Part shown: in pieces, positions 17,253 through 26,114 of the stretch | Position numbering within the stretch: position 1 is the first letter of the stretch | Layout of the letters: the number at the start of each line of letters is the position of its first letter | From: Taklimakanibacter albus | Lineage (GTDB): Bacteria; Pseudomonadota; Alphaproteobacteria; Rhizobiales; Aestuariivirgaceae | NCBI RefSeq assembly: GCF_016595235.1 | Contig: NZ_JAENHL010000008.1 | Span: 788,390-852,389 of the forward strand | Length of the DNA: 64,000 nt | Direction of reading: 5' to 3' | The notes under the pieces: generated by a model | The model's database searches: none | Told to the model about the DNA's origin: nothing | What the model saw: the letters and a program-made list of their open reading frames with translations, nothing else | Position numbers and translations under genes: made by a program

Positions 17253-20200
17253 CCGGCAAGCCCTATCGCCTGCCGCAGGGCGGCCGCCTGATCGACCGCG
17301 CCCGCAAGGTGAGCTTCACCTTCGACGGGCAGAACATGACGGGCTATCACGGCGACACGCTCGCCGCCGCCGTCCTCGCCAATGGCCAGCGCGTCTTCGG
17401 GCGCAGCTTCAAATATCACCGCCCGCGCGGCGTGGTGGGTCTCGGCTCCGAGGAAATGAATGCGCTGGTGGGCGTCGGCGAAGGCTCGCGCCACGAGCCC
17501 AATCTGCGCGCCACGCAGGTCGAGCTCTATGACGGGCTCGTGGCGGTCAGCCAGAATCGCTGGCCCTCGCTCAAGCTCGATATCGGCGCCCTCAACAGCA
17601 AGATCTCGCGCTTCATCCCGGGCGGCTTCTACTACAAGACCTTCATGTGGCCGCAGGCCTTCTGGAAGCATGTCTATGAGCCGATGATCCGGCGCGCCGC
17701 CGGTCTCGGCAAGGCGCCGGAGGGCCGCGATCCCGACACTTACGAGCATATGCATGCCCATTGCGACGTGCTCGTCATCGGCGCCGGCATCGCCGGGCTC
17801 GCGGCGGCGGAAGCCGCCCAGGCGGCAGGCGCGCGCGTCATCATCTGCGATGAGAGCCCGCGTTTCGGCGGCATGGCCGATCTGTCGCAAGGCACGATCG
17901 ACGGCGAGCCGCAGCTCGACTGGGTCGCCAGCCGCGCCGCACTTCTTGCCGATGCCGAAAATGTCCATGTGATGACCCGCACCACGGCGGTCGGCCACTG
18001 GCATCATAATCATGTCATGCTGTTCGAGCGGGTCTGCGATCACGATCCTTCCCTCCTCGCCAAAGGCACGCCGCGCCATCGCCTGTGGAAGGTGCGCGCC
18101 AAGGAAGTGATCCTCGCCACCGGCGCGCTCGAGCGCCCGATCGCCTTCGCCAACAATGACCGGCCGGGCATCATGCTCGCCAGCGCGGCGCGCAGCCTCG
18201 TCGAGCGTTACGGCGTGTCGCCCGGCATGAAGGGCGTCGTCTTCACCAATAATGACGATGCCTATCTGACGGCACTCGCCCTCAAGCGGGCCGGCGGCAC
18301 GGTCGCCGCGATCATCGATGTGCGCCAGGGCACCGACAGTGCCGCGGCGCGCGATGCACGCAATGCCGGCATCGAGATCATTCCGGGCCACGCCATCGCC
18401 GGCACCGAAAGCAGCTATGGTGGGCTTGGCATCAACGGTGTCAAGATCGCGCCGTGGCGCAAGGGCCAGGGCCGCGTCGTCAATGAAAGCCGCATCGTCT
18501 GCGACTTCGTCGCCATGTCGGGCGGCTTCAACCCGGTGGTCAATCTGTGGTGCCACAATGGCGGCAAGCTGACGTTCGACAGCGGCTTGCAGAGCTACCG
18601 GCCGGGCAAACATCACGACCGCATCCAGGCCGTGGGCGCCGCAAATGGAACGATGGATCTGGCCCAGGCGCTCGCCGAGGGTTATGCCGCCGGTGAAATG
18701 GCGGTGAAAGCCACATCGTCCCCGATGAGCCGGCCCAAGGTCGAGACCGCGCAGCAGAAGCCGCTCGAGCCGATCTGGTTCTCGCCCGCCACCGGCAAAT
18801 ACAACGAGGGCAACAAGCACTTCATCGACTTCCAGAACGACGTGACCGCCGCCGATCTCGAGCTCGCCCAGCGCGAAGGGTATGAATCGGTCGAGCACAC
18901 AAAGCGCTACACGACCTTCGGCATGGCGACCGACCAGGGCAAGACGTCGAACCTCAATGGACTCGGCGTGCTGGCGGAAGCGACCGGCAAGACGATTCCG
19001 GAGATCGGCATCACCACGTTCCGTCCGCCCTACACGCCCTTCTCCTTCGGCGCGATCGCCGGCACGCTCACCAAGAAGCTGTTCCTGCCCATCCGCCGCA
19101 CGCCGATCTTCCGCTGGCACCAGGCGCAGAGCGCGCATTTCGAGCCGGTCGGCCAGTGGCGGCGCGCTTATACCTATCCGCGCGCCGGCGAAGACAAACA
19201 TGCGGCGATCAACCGTGAGATCCTCGCCGTGCGCCACAAGGTCGGGCTGCTCGACGCCTCGACGCTCGGCAAGATCGAAATCAAAGGGCCGGACGCGGCG
19301 GAGTTCCTCGACCGCGTCTATACGAACATGTTCTCGACCTTGAAAGTCGGGCGCTGCCGCTACGGGCTCATGATGAACGAGCTCGGCTTCCTCACCGATG
19401 ACGGCGTCACGGTGCGCCTCGCCGATGATCACTTCCTGATGCACACGACCTCGGGCGGCGCCGACCGCATCGCCCAATGGCTCGAGGAATGGCTGCAGAC
19501 GGAATGGACGCAATACAAGGTCTTCGTGACGCCCGTGACCGAGCAATGGGCGCAGTTCGCCATCGCGGGTCCCAAGGCGCGCGAAGTGCTCTCCAAGCTC
19601 GGGCCCGATTTCGACATCTCGGCCGAAGGCTTCCCGCATATGGCGATGAAGGAAGGCAAGCTCGGCCAATATCCGGTGCGCCTCTACCGCATCAGCTTCT
19701 CGGGCGAGCTTTCCTATGAGGTGGCGACGCCGGCGAATTTCGGCCGTGGCCTGTGGGATGCGATCCTCAACGCCGGCGCCGAATTCGGCATCGAGGCCTA
19801 TGGCACCGAGGCGCTGCATGTGCTGCGCGCCGAGAAAGGCTATATCGTCATCGGTGACGAGACCGACGGCACGGTGACGCCCTTCGATGTCGGGCTCGAC
19901 GGGCTCGTCTCGAAGAAGAAGGCGGATTTCATCGGCAAGCGCTCGCTCGAGCAATCCTTCCTCAGAAGTGCGGGACGCAAGCAGCTGGTCGGCCTTCTCA
20001 CCGAGGACCCGAAGGAAGTGCTGCCCGACGGCGCCTATGCGGTCAGGAGCGTCAAGGACAAGCCGCCGATGGAGATGATCGGCCAGGTGACCTCGACCTA
20101 TTACTCGCCCACCCTCGACCGGTCGATCGCCATGGCGCTGATCGAGAATGGCCGCAGCCGGATGGGCGAGACCTTGTCCTTCCCGCTCGAAGGCAAGGTG

Positions 20201-20263
20201 GTGAAAGCGAAGATCACCGATCCGGTCTTCTACGACAAGGAAGGGAGCCGGCAGAATGTCTGA
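17249..20263 (+). CDS. soxA: Sarcosine oxidase alpha subunit SoxA
   Basis: This is the large subunit of heterotetrameric sarcosine oxidase, 1004 residues, full length. Its N-terminal ferredoxin-like domain (about 1-100) includes VSFTFDGQNMTGYHGDTLAA. A NAD/pyridine-nucleotide fold begins near 170 with CDVLVIGAGIAGLAAAEAA, and the C-terminal third (about 600-1000) is a GcvT-like tetrahydrofolate-binding domain ending in a barrel fold. This half captures the one-carbon unit as methylene-THF. The start overlaps soxD (ATGA) and the end overlaps soxG by eight bases. A divergent metF-like gene about 11 kb away could use the product. Confidence 0.97.
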   Translation: MTGKPYRLPQGGRLIDRARKVSFTFDGQNMTGYHGDTLAAAVLANGQRVFGRSFKYHRPRGVVGLGSEEMNALVGVGEGSRHEPNLRATQVELYDGLVAVSQNRWPSLKLDIGALNSKISRFIPGGFYYKTFMWPQAFWKHVYEPMIRRAAGLGKAPEGRDPDTYEHMHAHCDVLVIGAGIAGLAAAEAAQAAGARVIICDESPRFGGMADLSQGTIDGEPQLDWVASRAALLADAENVHVMTRTTAVGHWHHNHVMLFERVCDHDPSLLAKGTPRHRLWKVRAKEVILATGALERPIAFANNDRPGIMLASAARSLVERYGVSPGMKGVVFTNNDDAYLTALALKRAGGTVAAIIDVRQGTDSAAARDARNAGIEIIPGHAIAGTESSYGGLGINGVKIAPWRKGQGRVVNESRIVCDFVAMSGGFNPVVNLWCHNGGKLTFDSGLQSYRPGKHHDRIQAVGAANGTMDLAQALAEGYAAGEMAVKATSSPMSRPKVETAQQKPLEPIWFSPATGKYNEGNKHFIDFQNDVTAADLELAQREGYESVEHTKRYTTFGMATDQGKTSNLNGLGVLAEATGKTIPEIGITTFRPPYTPFSFGAIAGTLTKKLFLPIRRTPIFRWHQAQSAHFEPVGQWRRAYTYPRAGEDKHAAINREILAVRHKVGLLDASTLGKIEIKGPDAAEFLDRVYTNMFSTLKVGRCRYGLMMNELGFLTDDGVTVRLADDHFLMHTTSGGADRIAQWLEEWLQTEWTQYKVFVTPVTEQWAQFAIAGPKAREVLSKLGPDFDISAEGFPHMAMKEGKLGQYPVRLYRISFSGELSYEVATPANFGRGLWDAILNAGAEFGIEAYGTEALHVLRAEKGYIVIGDETDGTVTPFDVGLDGLVSKKKADFIGKRSLEQSFLRSAGRKQLVGLLTEDPKEVLPDGAYAVRSVKDKPPMEMIGQVTSTYYSPTLDRSIAMALIENGRSRMGETLSFPLEGKVVKAKITDPVFYDKEGSRQNV

Positions 20264-20867
20264 CGCTCAGTTCGAAACGGCGCTGCAGGGCCGTGAGACG
20301 CCGACCGGCCTCACCGTCGATATCCGTGAGATGACGACACGCGGCATGATCGATCTCCGCGGGCTGGCGGACGACACGGCCTTCATGGCGGCGGTCAAGC
20401 AGGCCCTCAATCTCGATCTGCCCACGGCGCCGCGCACCAGCGCCGCCTGGGGCGAGATCCAGGCTCTGTGGCTGTCTACGGATCAGTGGCTCATTCTGTG
20501 TCCGCGGACCAAGACGGAAGAGCTGCTCACGGCCTTGCGCCAGGCGCTGGCCGGCATCCATTCCCTCGCCGTCGATGTTTCCGACATGCGCACCATCATC
20601 AGGCTCGAGGGCGATCAGGCACGCTCGCTTCTGCTCAAGGGCTCGTCGCTCGATCTCCTGTCGGCCGACTACGAAGCGGGAACGGCGCGCCGTCTGCGTT
20701 TCGCCGAGATCGCCGCCCTTCTTCATATCGTCAGCACGAAGCCCGACGTGATCGACCTCTATGTCTTCCGCTCCTATGCCGACTATGCGTGGGACTGGCT
20801 CATCGCCAATGGCCGGACGGTCGCGGACGTGCGCCAATTCGGGAAACAGGCCGTTCCGGCGACCTGA
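20256..20867 (+). CDS. soxG: Sarcosine oxidase gamma subunit SoxG
   Basis: This 203-residue SoxG is the fourth subunit of sarcosine oxidase and has a fold related to the GcvT/YgfZ domain. The start overlaps soxA by eight bases. Recognisable segments are GLTVDIREMTTRGMIDLRG near residue 22 and AVDVSDMRTIIRLEGDQA near residue 105. It completes the B-D-A-G gene order standard in rhizobia and other proteobacteria. Confidence 0.93.
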   Translation: MSDAQFETALQGRETPTGLTVDIREMTTRGMIDLRGLADDTAFMAAVKQALNLDLPTAPRTSAAWGEIQALWLSTDQWLILCPRTKTEELLTALRQALAGIHSLAVDVSDMRTIIRLEGDQARSLLLKGSSLDLLSADYEAGTARRLRFAEIAALLHIVSTKPDVIDLYVFRSYADYAWDWLIANGRTVADVRQFGKQAVPAT

Positions 20868-20877
20868 GACTCTGAAA

Positions 20878-20898
20878 CAACGGCACGGCGTGTCGTTG
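20878..20898 (+). other. Imperfect inverted repeat after soxG
   Basis: CAACGGCAC and GTGTCGTTG flank a three-base loop (eight of nine pairs), 11 bases after the soxG stop. No T-run follows, so it is not a standard terminator. It may stabilise the sox messenger or attenuate read-through into the next cassette. Confidence 0.4.
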
Positions 20899-20951
20899 AA
20901 GGTCCCCGTTGGGTCTGATAGAGGTCTCCTGCTCAAGGGTAGGAGAAGAAC

Positions 20952-22265
20952 CTGCAGATCAAGCTCAGTTTGAGACCGATCCTCGCACTGAGCCTCCTGG
21001 CTCTTGTGGCGTTCTTCGGCAATCCAGCTTCGGCGCAGCAAGACGCGACAGCAGCCGCCGGCCAGAATGAAATCCGCCTCGGCATGTCGGCGGATTTTTC
21101 GGCGAGCGCCCGGGCGCTCAGCATCGAGCTCTATCGCGGCGCCATGGCCTATCTGACGGCGGTCAACGAGGCCGGCGGCGTCAATGGCCGGCAGGTCGTG
21201 ATCACCGCCTATGACGACAGATACCAGCCCGATCTCGCGATCCAGAACACGCTGAAGTTGATGAAGGATGACGTCTTCGCGCTGTTCTCCTATGTCGGCA
21301 CGCCGACCATGATCCGCACGCTGCCGCTTCTCAGGATGCGCCAGGCCGAGCATTTCCTTTTGTTCTTCCCCTTCACCGGGGCCGATGCCAGCCGCATTCC
21401 GCCCTATGATACGTTCAGCTTCAACCTGCGCGCATCCTATGACCAGGAGACCAAAGGGCTCGTCGATCACTTCGTCGCCGCCGGCCGGAGCCGCATCGCG
21501 GTGTTCTATCAGGCCGACGCCTATGGCCGCACCGGATGGGCCGGCGTGCGCAAGGCGCTCAGCCAGCACGGGCTCGCAATCGCCGGCGAAGCCACTTACC
21601 GGCGCGGCTCGCCCTATGACCAGAGCTATGACGGCCAGGTAGCGGTCATGGAGCGCATCAAGCCCGACGCCATCATCTGCATCGGCACCTATCCGGCCTG
21701 CGCCGGCTTCGTGCGCGACATGCGCGATAGAGGCGTCGATGGTCCGGTGGCGACGATCTCCTTCGTCGGCAGCGACGCCATGCTCAGGCTGTTGTCCAAT
21801 GCCGAGCAGAAATCCGGCAAGGACTATACGTCCCGGCTGGTGAGCTCGCAGGTCGTACCGAGCTATCAGGACGATACGATGCCCGTCACCCGCGAATATC
21901 GCGCGGCGATGGACCGTTATCGCGACGCCCTCATGCCGCCGGACTCCCTGCTCTATCCGGGCGGAAAGACGGAAGGATCCGAATATGCGCCCCTGCCCTA
22001 CAGCTTCATCAGCTTCGAAGGCTATCTGAACGCCAAGATGTTCGTCGCGATCCTGCAGCGGATGGGTGCCGATCCACAGCGCGCCGGGCTGGCGCAAGCC
22101 GCGCTCACCCTGGGCGAGCTCGATCTGGGCCTCGGACAGAAGCTCTCCTTCGGCGGCGCCACGGACCGGCGCCAGGCCTCGGATCAGGTCTATTATACCG
22201 TGGTCCAAAACGGCCAGTTCGTGCCTTTGAAGGACGATGATTGGGAGGCTTGGTCGAAACGATGA
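20952..22265 (+). CDS. Periplasmic substrate-binding protein (Leu/Ile/Val-binding family)
   Basis: This type I periplasmic binding protein (Peripla_BP_6, LivJ/AmiC-like) has a signal peptide ending ASAQQ. The mature N-terminus NEIRLGMSADFSASARAL is followed by AYLTAVNEAGGVNGRQV, a family hallmark, and AVFYQADAYGRTG. No ATG or GTG start exists upstream of the signal sequence: an in-frame TAG at 20940-20942 closes the frame. Candidates are CTG at 20952, six bases after AGGAG, and TTG at 20970; I use CTG because of spacing, giving 437 residues. No ABC permease or ATPase gene accompanies it. Instead a cache/HAMP protein overlaps its end, so it may be a ligand sensor rather than a transport receptor. 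Confidence 0.8.
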   Translation: MQIKLSLRPILALSLLALVAFFGNPASAQQDATAAAGQNEIRLGMSADFSASARALSIELYRGAMAYLTAVNEAGGVNGRQVVITAYDDRYQPDLAIQNTLKLMKDDVFALFSYVGTPTMIRTLPLLRMRQAEHFLLFFPFTGADASRIPPYDTFSFNLRASYDQETKGLVDHFVAAGRSRIAVFYQADAYGRTGWAGVRKALSQHGLAIAGEATYRRGSPYDQSYDGQVAVMERIKPDAIICIGTYPACAGFVRDMRDRGVDGPVATISFVGSDAMLRLLSNAEQKSGKDYTSRLVSSQVVPSYQDDTMPVTREYRAAMDRYRDALMPPDSLLYPGGKTEGSEYAPLPYSFISFEGYLNAKMFVAILQRMGADPQRAGLAQAALTLGELDLGLGQKLSFGGATDRRQASDQVYYTVVQNGQFVPLKDDDWEAWSKR

Positions 22266-22975
22266 GGATCGCCCGGTTCTATCAGAAGACCCTGTTCGGC
22301 GTGTTCGCGCTCATGGGGCTCATCCTGGTCTCGACATCCATCATCTATGTCCACACGGTGGACCGGCAGCTCACCGACTATTTCCTGAACAGCAGCCGGG
22401 CGATCGCGCGCGCCATCGCCAATTCGGACAGCGACCTGATCGTCAACCAGAATTACCCGGCCCTTCAGTCCGTCATCGACCAGTATGTCGAGACCCCGGG
22501 CATCTCCTATGTTTTCGTCGTCGACGGGGAAGGAACGATCATCGCCCACACTTTCGTGCCGGGCGTGCCGGACGAGATCGCCGCCGACTATAAAAGCGAC
22601 AAGGACACTTATGACCGAACCCTCGCCGGCATGGGGAGCTTTTCGGAGGTGACGGCGGGCATCATCGGCGGCCAGGCCGGCCGCGTGCATGTCGGCATGG
22701 ACAAAGGCTATTTCGCCCTGCAGGTCCAGACCGCCATCGGCAAGGTCGTCTATCTGCTCACCATCATCTTCGTGGTCAGCGTGCTCGTCACCTATGGGCT
22801 GATGTATCAGGTATCCCGGCCGCTTCATCTTCTCGGCAACTTTGCCTGGCATACGCTCTCCGGCGAAAAGCACTCGGCGCCTGCCGCTAATCAGCTCCAG
22901 CCGCTCCTCGAGCGCACCGATGAAGTGGGCGAGCTCGGCAGGCTGATCCGCAAGGCTTCCCGAGAGGGAGCATAG
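22262..22975 (+). CDS. Cache/HAMP-like membrane protein without output domain
   Basis: This 237-residue protein starts at an ATG overlapping the preceding stop (ATGA). It has a membrane helix at about residues 9-31, then an extracytoplasmic sensor of about 130 residues that looks like a single cache/PAS domain (SYVFVVDGEGTIIAHTF). A second helix lies at about 168-190 and a short HAMP-like segment ends the protein. No kinase, cyclase or methyl-accepting region follows. It is probably a signal-relay or regulatory subunit for the neighbouring binding protein and transporter. Function is inferred only from architecture and the tight gene overlap. Confidence 0.65.
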   Translation: MRIARFYQKTLFGVFALMGLILVSTSIIYVHTVDRQLTDYFLNSSRAIARAIANSDSDLIVNQNYPALQSVIDQYVETPGISYVFVVDGEGTIIAHTFVPGVPDEIAADYKSDKDTYDRTLAGMGSFSEVTAGIIGGQAGRVHVGMDKGYFALQVQTAIGKVVYLLTIIFVVSVLVTYGLMYQVSRPLHLLGNFAWHTLSGEKHSAPAANQLQPLLERTDEVGELGRLIRKASREGA

Positions 22976-22978
22976 GGC

Positions 22979-24337
22979 ATGCACAGGCCGGAACGTGTGC
23001 CCAACCGGTGGCTGGTCGCCATCGCCTGCACGGTCCTGCAGCTCTGTCTCGGCACCGTCTATGCCTGGAGCTATTTCCAGCCGCTGCTGGTGGAGCAGTT
23101 TCGCTGGAGCAATACCGATACCTCCTGGGCCTTCAGCCTGAATATCTGCTGCCTCGGCCTGTCGGCGGCCTGGGGCGGGGTCAATCTCGCCAGGATCGGG
23201 CCGCGCAAGCTGGCCGTCGCCGGCGGCATTCTCTTCGCGGCGGGCTACGCCCTGGCGGCGCTCGCCCTTGCGGTGAAAAGTCTCCCGCTTTTCTATCTGG
23301 GCTATGGCGCCGTCAGCGGGATCGGCATCGGCCTTGGCTACGTCACGCCGATGACGACGGTCATCAAATGGTTCCCCGACCGCAGAGGCCAGCTGACCGG
23401 CATCGTCGCCATGGGCTTCGGGCTCGGCGCCTTCGTTCTCAGTGTTTTGCTGGCGCCGGTCCTGATGCGCCTCCTCGCCGGGAACCTGACCCTGGTCTTT
23501 GCCGCGCTCGGCGCCATTCTCGGCTCGGTCGCCATCGCCTCCGCGGCGATGCTGAAGAACCCTCCAGAGGGTTATCTCCCCCAGGGCTTCGTCGCGGCGG
23601 CGCAAAAGGAAAGTCAAAGCGAAGGCCCCTATGCGCGGGCCGAGCAGGAGGCCGACCTGCCGCTGCGCGATTATCTGCTGGCCGGCCAATATGCGATCAT
23701 GTGGTTCGTCTTTTTCCTCAACATAACGGCCGGCATCTCGATCATCAGCTTTCTGTCGCCGTTGTATCAAGACATCTGGCGGCTCGATCATCCGACGCTC
23801 GACCGGACCGTGCTGGCCGGCTATGGCGCCACGCTGATCGCCGTCAGCTCGCTGTTCAACGGCCTCGGGCGCATCGCCTGGGGCGCCGTCTCGGAGCGGA
23901 TTGGCCGCCTCAATACCTTTCGTGTCCTGTTCGCCACCCAGCTGGTCGTGTTCGGCCTCCTGATGACGGAACAAAATCCGTGGATCTTCGCCGCTCTCGT
24001 CTGCTACGTGCTGAGCTGCTTTGGCGGCGGCTTCGCGATCATGCCGTCGATGGTGAGCGACGTTTATGGGTCGAAGCGCATGTCGCGGCTCTATGGCGTC
24101 ATTCTCACCGCCTGGTCGGCCGCCGGCGTGGTGGGACCGCTGATGGTCGCGCACATCAAGGACAGCTATCCGGACCGCGCCGTCATCTATGCGTTCCTGC
24201 TCAACATCCTGGTGCTCGGCATCGCCTTCACCTTCAGCTTTCTGGTCAATGACGAGCGGTTCGTGCCGCGGCGGATCCTCTTTCAGGTTTTCGCCGGCAC
24301 GGCGCCGGACAAGGGCAAGGACGCCGCGAGGGATTAA
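22979..24337 (+). CDS. MFS transporter, oxalate/formate antiporter (OFA) family
   Basis: This 452-residue protein has about 12 hydrophobic segments. The N-terminus RWLVAIACTVLQLCLGTVYAW and the first-half motif SGIGIGLGYVTPMTTVIKWF are typical of the OFA family, whose members exchange oxalate for formate or carry other small carboxylates. A second-half GRIAWGAVSERIGR is the usual MFS loop. It begins three bases after the cache-protein stop, so the three genes form one operon. The substrate is not known; a small organic anion bound by the upstream receptor is plausible. The C-terminus is short and charged. Confidence 0.88.
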   Translation: MHRPERVPNRWLVAIACTVLQLCLGTVYAWSYFQPLLVEQFRWSNTDTSWAFSLNICCLGLSAAWGGVNLARIGPRKLAVAGGILFAAGYALAALALAVKSLPLFYLGYGAVSGIGIGLGYVTPMTTVIKWFPDRRGQLTGIVAMGFGLGAFVLSVLLAPVLMRLLAGNLTLVFAALGAILGSVAIASAAMLKNPPEGYLPQGFVAAAQKESQSEGPYARAEQEADLPLRDYLLAGQYAIMWFVFFLNITAGISIISFLSPLYQDIWRLDHPTLDRTVLAGYGATLIAVSSLFNGLGRIAWGAVSERIGRLNTFRVLFATQLVVFGLLMTEQNPWIFAALVCYVLSCFGGGFAIMPSMVSDVYGSKRMSRLYGVILTAWSAAGVVGPLMVAHIKDSYPDRAVIYAFLLNILVLGIAFTFSFLVNDERFVPRRILFQVFAGTAPDKGKDAARD

Positions 24338-24382
24338 GCCGTCATCGCTGTGTTTTTCTGGATGGCCGGATCAGGCCCGACC

Positions 24383-24417
24383 ATAAAAATACTGCGCGGC
24401 TCCGAAGAACCGCGCAG
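24383..24417 (-). terminator. Rho-independent terminator of the collagen-like gene
   Basis: On the minus strand CTGCGCGG and CCGCGCAG form an eight-pair stem with a ten-base loop, followed by TATTTTTATGG. It lies about 55 bases after the stop at 24471. On the plus strand no T-run follows, so it serves the minus-strand gene. Confidence 0.8.
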
Positions 24418-24470
24418 CATGCCGTCACCAGACTATCACGAGACTTGTTTCTGGAGCTGGGGGATTAGCT

Positions 24471-25463
24471 CTAGAGTCCCGCGAGTTGGGCGAGGACGCG
24501 GCATACCTGAACCGCATCACGGTTGTAGCTGGAAGGCGATGCGAGAACCGAACCGCACTTCTTCTTGAGCTGCATGCGCTCATAGTTGGACAGGCCGGCG
24601 ATTTCGTTGCCGATGCCGCCATTGTTGCCCGGGGTGCCCGGCCCGCCAGGTCCGCCCGGCCCACCCGGTCCGCCGGGCCCACCAGGTCCGCCGGGGCCAC
24701 CAGGCCCGCCAGGACCACCCGGCTTCTTGCCGCCGCCCAGCGACAGACCGACCTTCACGCCGATGCCGTTGGTGCCAACCTTGGCGCCCACTTTCGCCGT
24801 CAGGCCATTCTTGCCCAGCGCATTCACCTTGGCCTTGGCGTCGAGCAGGTTCTTCTCACCGAGAAGATTGGCGCCGACCTTGGCGTTCACGCCTTTCTTG
24901 CCGAGGACCTGCACCTTGACCAGCGCGCCGAGCCCCTTCTTGTTCTTGTTCTTCAGGCCGATACCGACCTTGGCGACGCCAAGATTCACACCGAGACCCT
25001 GGCCGTTGAAGTTGTTGATGACGCCACCGCCGGACGCGCCGCTGCCGCCGCTGCCGAGCAGGCCGCCGCCGACGCCGCCGAGAAGGCCGCCGCCCGTGGT
25101 GTTGCTGCTGCTGCTGCTGGTGCCGCCACCGAGCAGGCCACCGCCGCCGCCCAGCAGACCGCCGGTCGAGCCGCCACCCAGCAGGCCACCGCTCTTCGTG
25201 CCGCCACCCGTCAGACCGCCGACAACACCGCCGACCGTATTGCCGACACCGCCGACAACACCGCCAACCGCGCCGACCGCGCCACCGACGACACCACCCA
25301 GGGCGCCCCCGAGACCGCCGCCGCCACCGATCCCACCAATACCGCCGCCGCCACCGCCGCCGCCTTGTTCAGCCTGAGCGGGGATAGCCATTCCAACCAG
25401 CACAGCCATGGAAACCGCTGCCGCCAGTACTTTCAGTCTTCCCGTGGTAATCGCCGTTTTCAT
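24471..25463 (-). CDS. Secreted glycine-rich, collagen-like repeat protein
   Basis: This 330-residue protein has a signal peptide ending IPAQA (about residue 31). The N-terminal half is almost entirely Gly with Leu/Val/Ala/Ser (runs such as GGGGGGGG and GGLLGGG). The middle repeats KVGANLLGEKNLLDAKAKV-type units about 20 residues long. A run of about nine GGP triplets lies near residues 255-282. The C-terminal 45 residues are ordinary sequence with two Cys. It is probably a surface or matrix structural protein. The triplet run is P-G-G rather than the G-P-X best known for collagen helices. Ribosome site GAGGTG precedes the ATG. It is divergent from the autotransporter gene and ends in a clear terminator. 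Confidence 0.7.
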   Translation of the reverse strand: MKTAITTGRLKVLAAAVSMAVLVGMAIPAQAEQGGGGGGGGIGGIGGGGGLGGALGGVVGGAVGAVGGVVGGVGNTVGGVVGGLTGGGTKSGGLLGGGSTGGLLGGGGGLLGGGTSSSSSNTTGGGLLGGVGGGLLGSGGSGASGGGVINNFNGQGLGVNLGVAKVGIGLKNKNKKGLGALVKVQVLGKKGVNAKVGANLLGEKNLLDAKAKVNALGKNGLTAKVGAKVGTNGIGVKVGLSLGGGKKPGGPGGPGGPGGPGGPGGPGGPGGPGGPGTPGNNGGIGNEIAGLSNYERMQLKKKCGSVLASPSSYNRDAVQVCRVLAQLAGL

Positions 25464-25722
25464 TTGTTCACCTCGCCGTTGAGAGATTAGTTAATTGCTA
25501 CGTCCACTCTCTTCTCTGGTCCTAGACGCGTGATGCAAACTATATCTGCGTCCGCCGGGAAAACTATAGTTAGGTTAACTTACTATTAACAAATCTATAT
25601 TTGCGTGTATTTGCGTTTTATTTGGAAAGTATTGTAGTTAATATTCCCTTAACGCACTGTCTTTGTGCATTTCGGAAAATCAGGAACAATTTGAGCGGTG
25701 TGGCGGGGGTAAAACGGGCCAA

Positions 25723-25755
25723 TCATTTCGATTAGTGAAATCGAAGTCGAAATGA
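25723..25755. promoter_or_regulatory. Inverted repeat, possible operator
   Basis: TCATTTCGA at 25723-25731 is mirrored by TCGAAATGA at 25747-25755. The spacer contains a second, smaller TTCGATT/AATCGAA symmetry. The nested dyad suggests binding of a dimeric or tetrameric regulator. Confidence 0.45.
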
Positions 25756-25901
25756 TGAAAATTGCCCTGGCCGGCCTGCGCCGAAAAAGTCGAGCACCAG
25801 GCGCCAAATTCCCGTCGGCGGGGCGAATGTCGGTGGTCGCGCAATTGCAACATCCGCGAGAATCAGTTTTTTCCACAGAATCCTTAAGCGGGTGACCAGA
25901 A

Positions 25902-25936
25902 ATTCGTATCGATAGGGTTCACAGAATCGATACAAT
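25902..25936. promoter_or_regulatory. Inverted repeat GTATCGAT...ATCGATAC upstream of autotransporter
   Basis: GTATCGAT at 25906-25913 and ATCGATAC at 25926-25933 form a perfect 8-base dyad with a 12-base spacer. With one inserted base it extends on both sides to AATT. It lies about 180 bases before the autotransporter start. Confidence 0.5.
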
Positions 25937-26114
25937 TCTATTCAAGGTTGAGTGCTATTTTAAAACGATATGAGTCTTCGATATTAACCCCTTGCCGGTG
26001 TTCTTACCCTGTGTCAGAAAAGCTACGGGATCATCGACGGCGCGCGTGATCAGGGGCAACGATCCTCGTCATCTCGCTGAAGAACAATAAACATGAGCGA
26101 GAGAGGGCTGGGGG

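Larger units (their letters stand above)
25464..26114. promoter_or_regulatory. AT-rich 650-base divergent control region with inverted repeats
   Basis: There is no gene here. The stretch is AT-rich and separates the collagen-like gene (minus) from the autotransporter (plus). It holds an AACTATAGTT palindrome and GTTAAC near 25561-25578, and two larger inverted repeats, listed separately, at 25723-25755 and 25902-25936. Promoters for both genes must lie here, but I could not fix -35/-10 boxes. It is much longer than needed for two promoters. Confidence 0.6.

Noticed and set aside
17150-19954. Long minus-strand frame opposite soxA
   Set aside because: It is a shadow of soxA, a securely identified gene, and has no domain signature.
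24600-24720. Possible tandem-repeat array or CRISPR-like structure
   Set aside because: The nine-base repeats are continuous codons of the GGP run, with no spacers.
24486-25490. Plus-strand Ala/Thr/Pro-rich frames opposite the collagen-like gene
   Set aside because: They arise from the same repeats read backwards. The minus-strand frame has a signal peptide, ribosome site and terminator, so it is the real gene.
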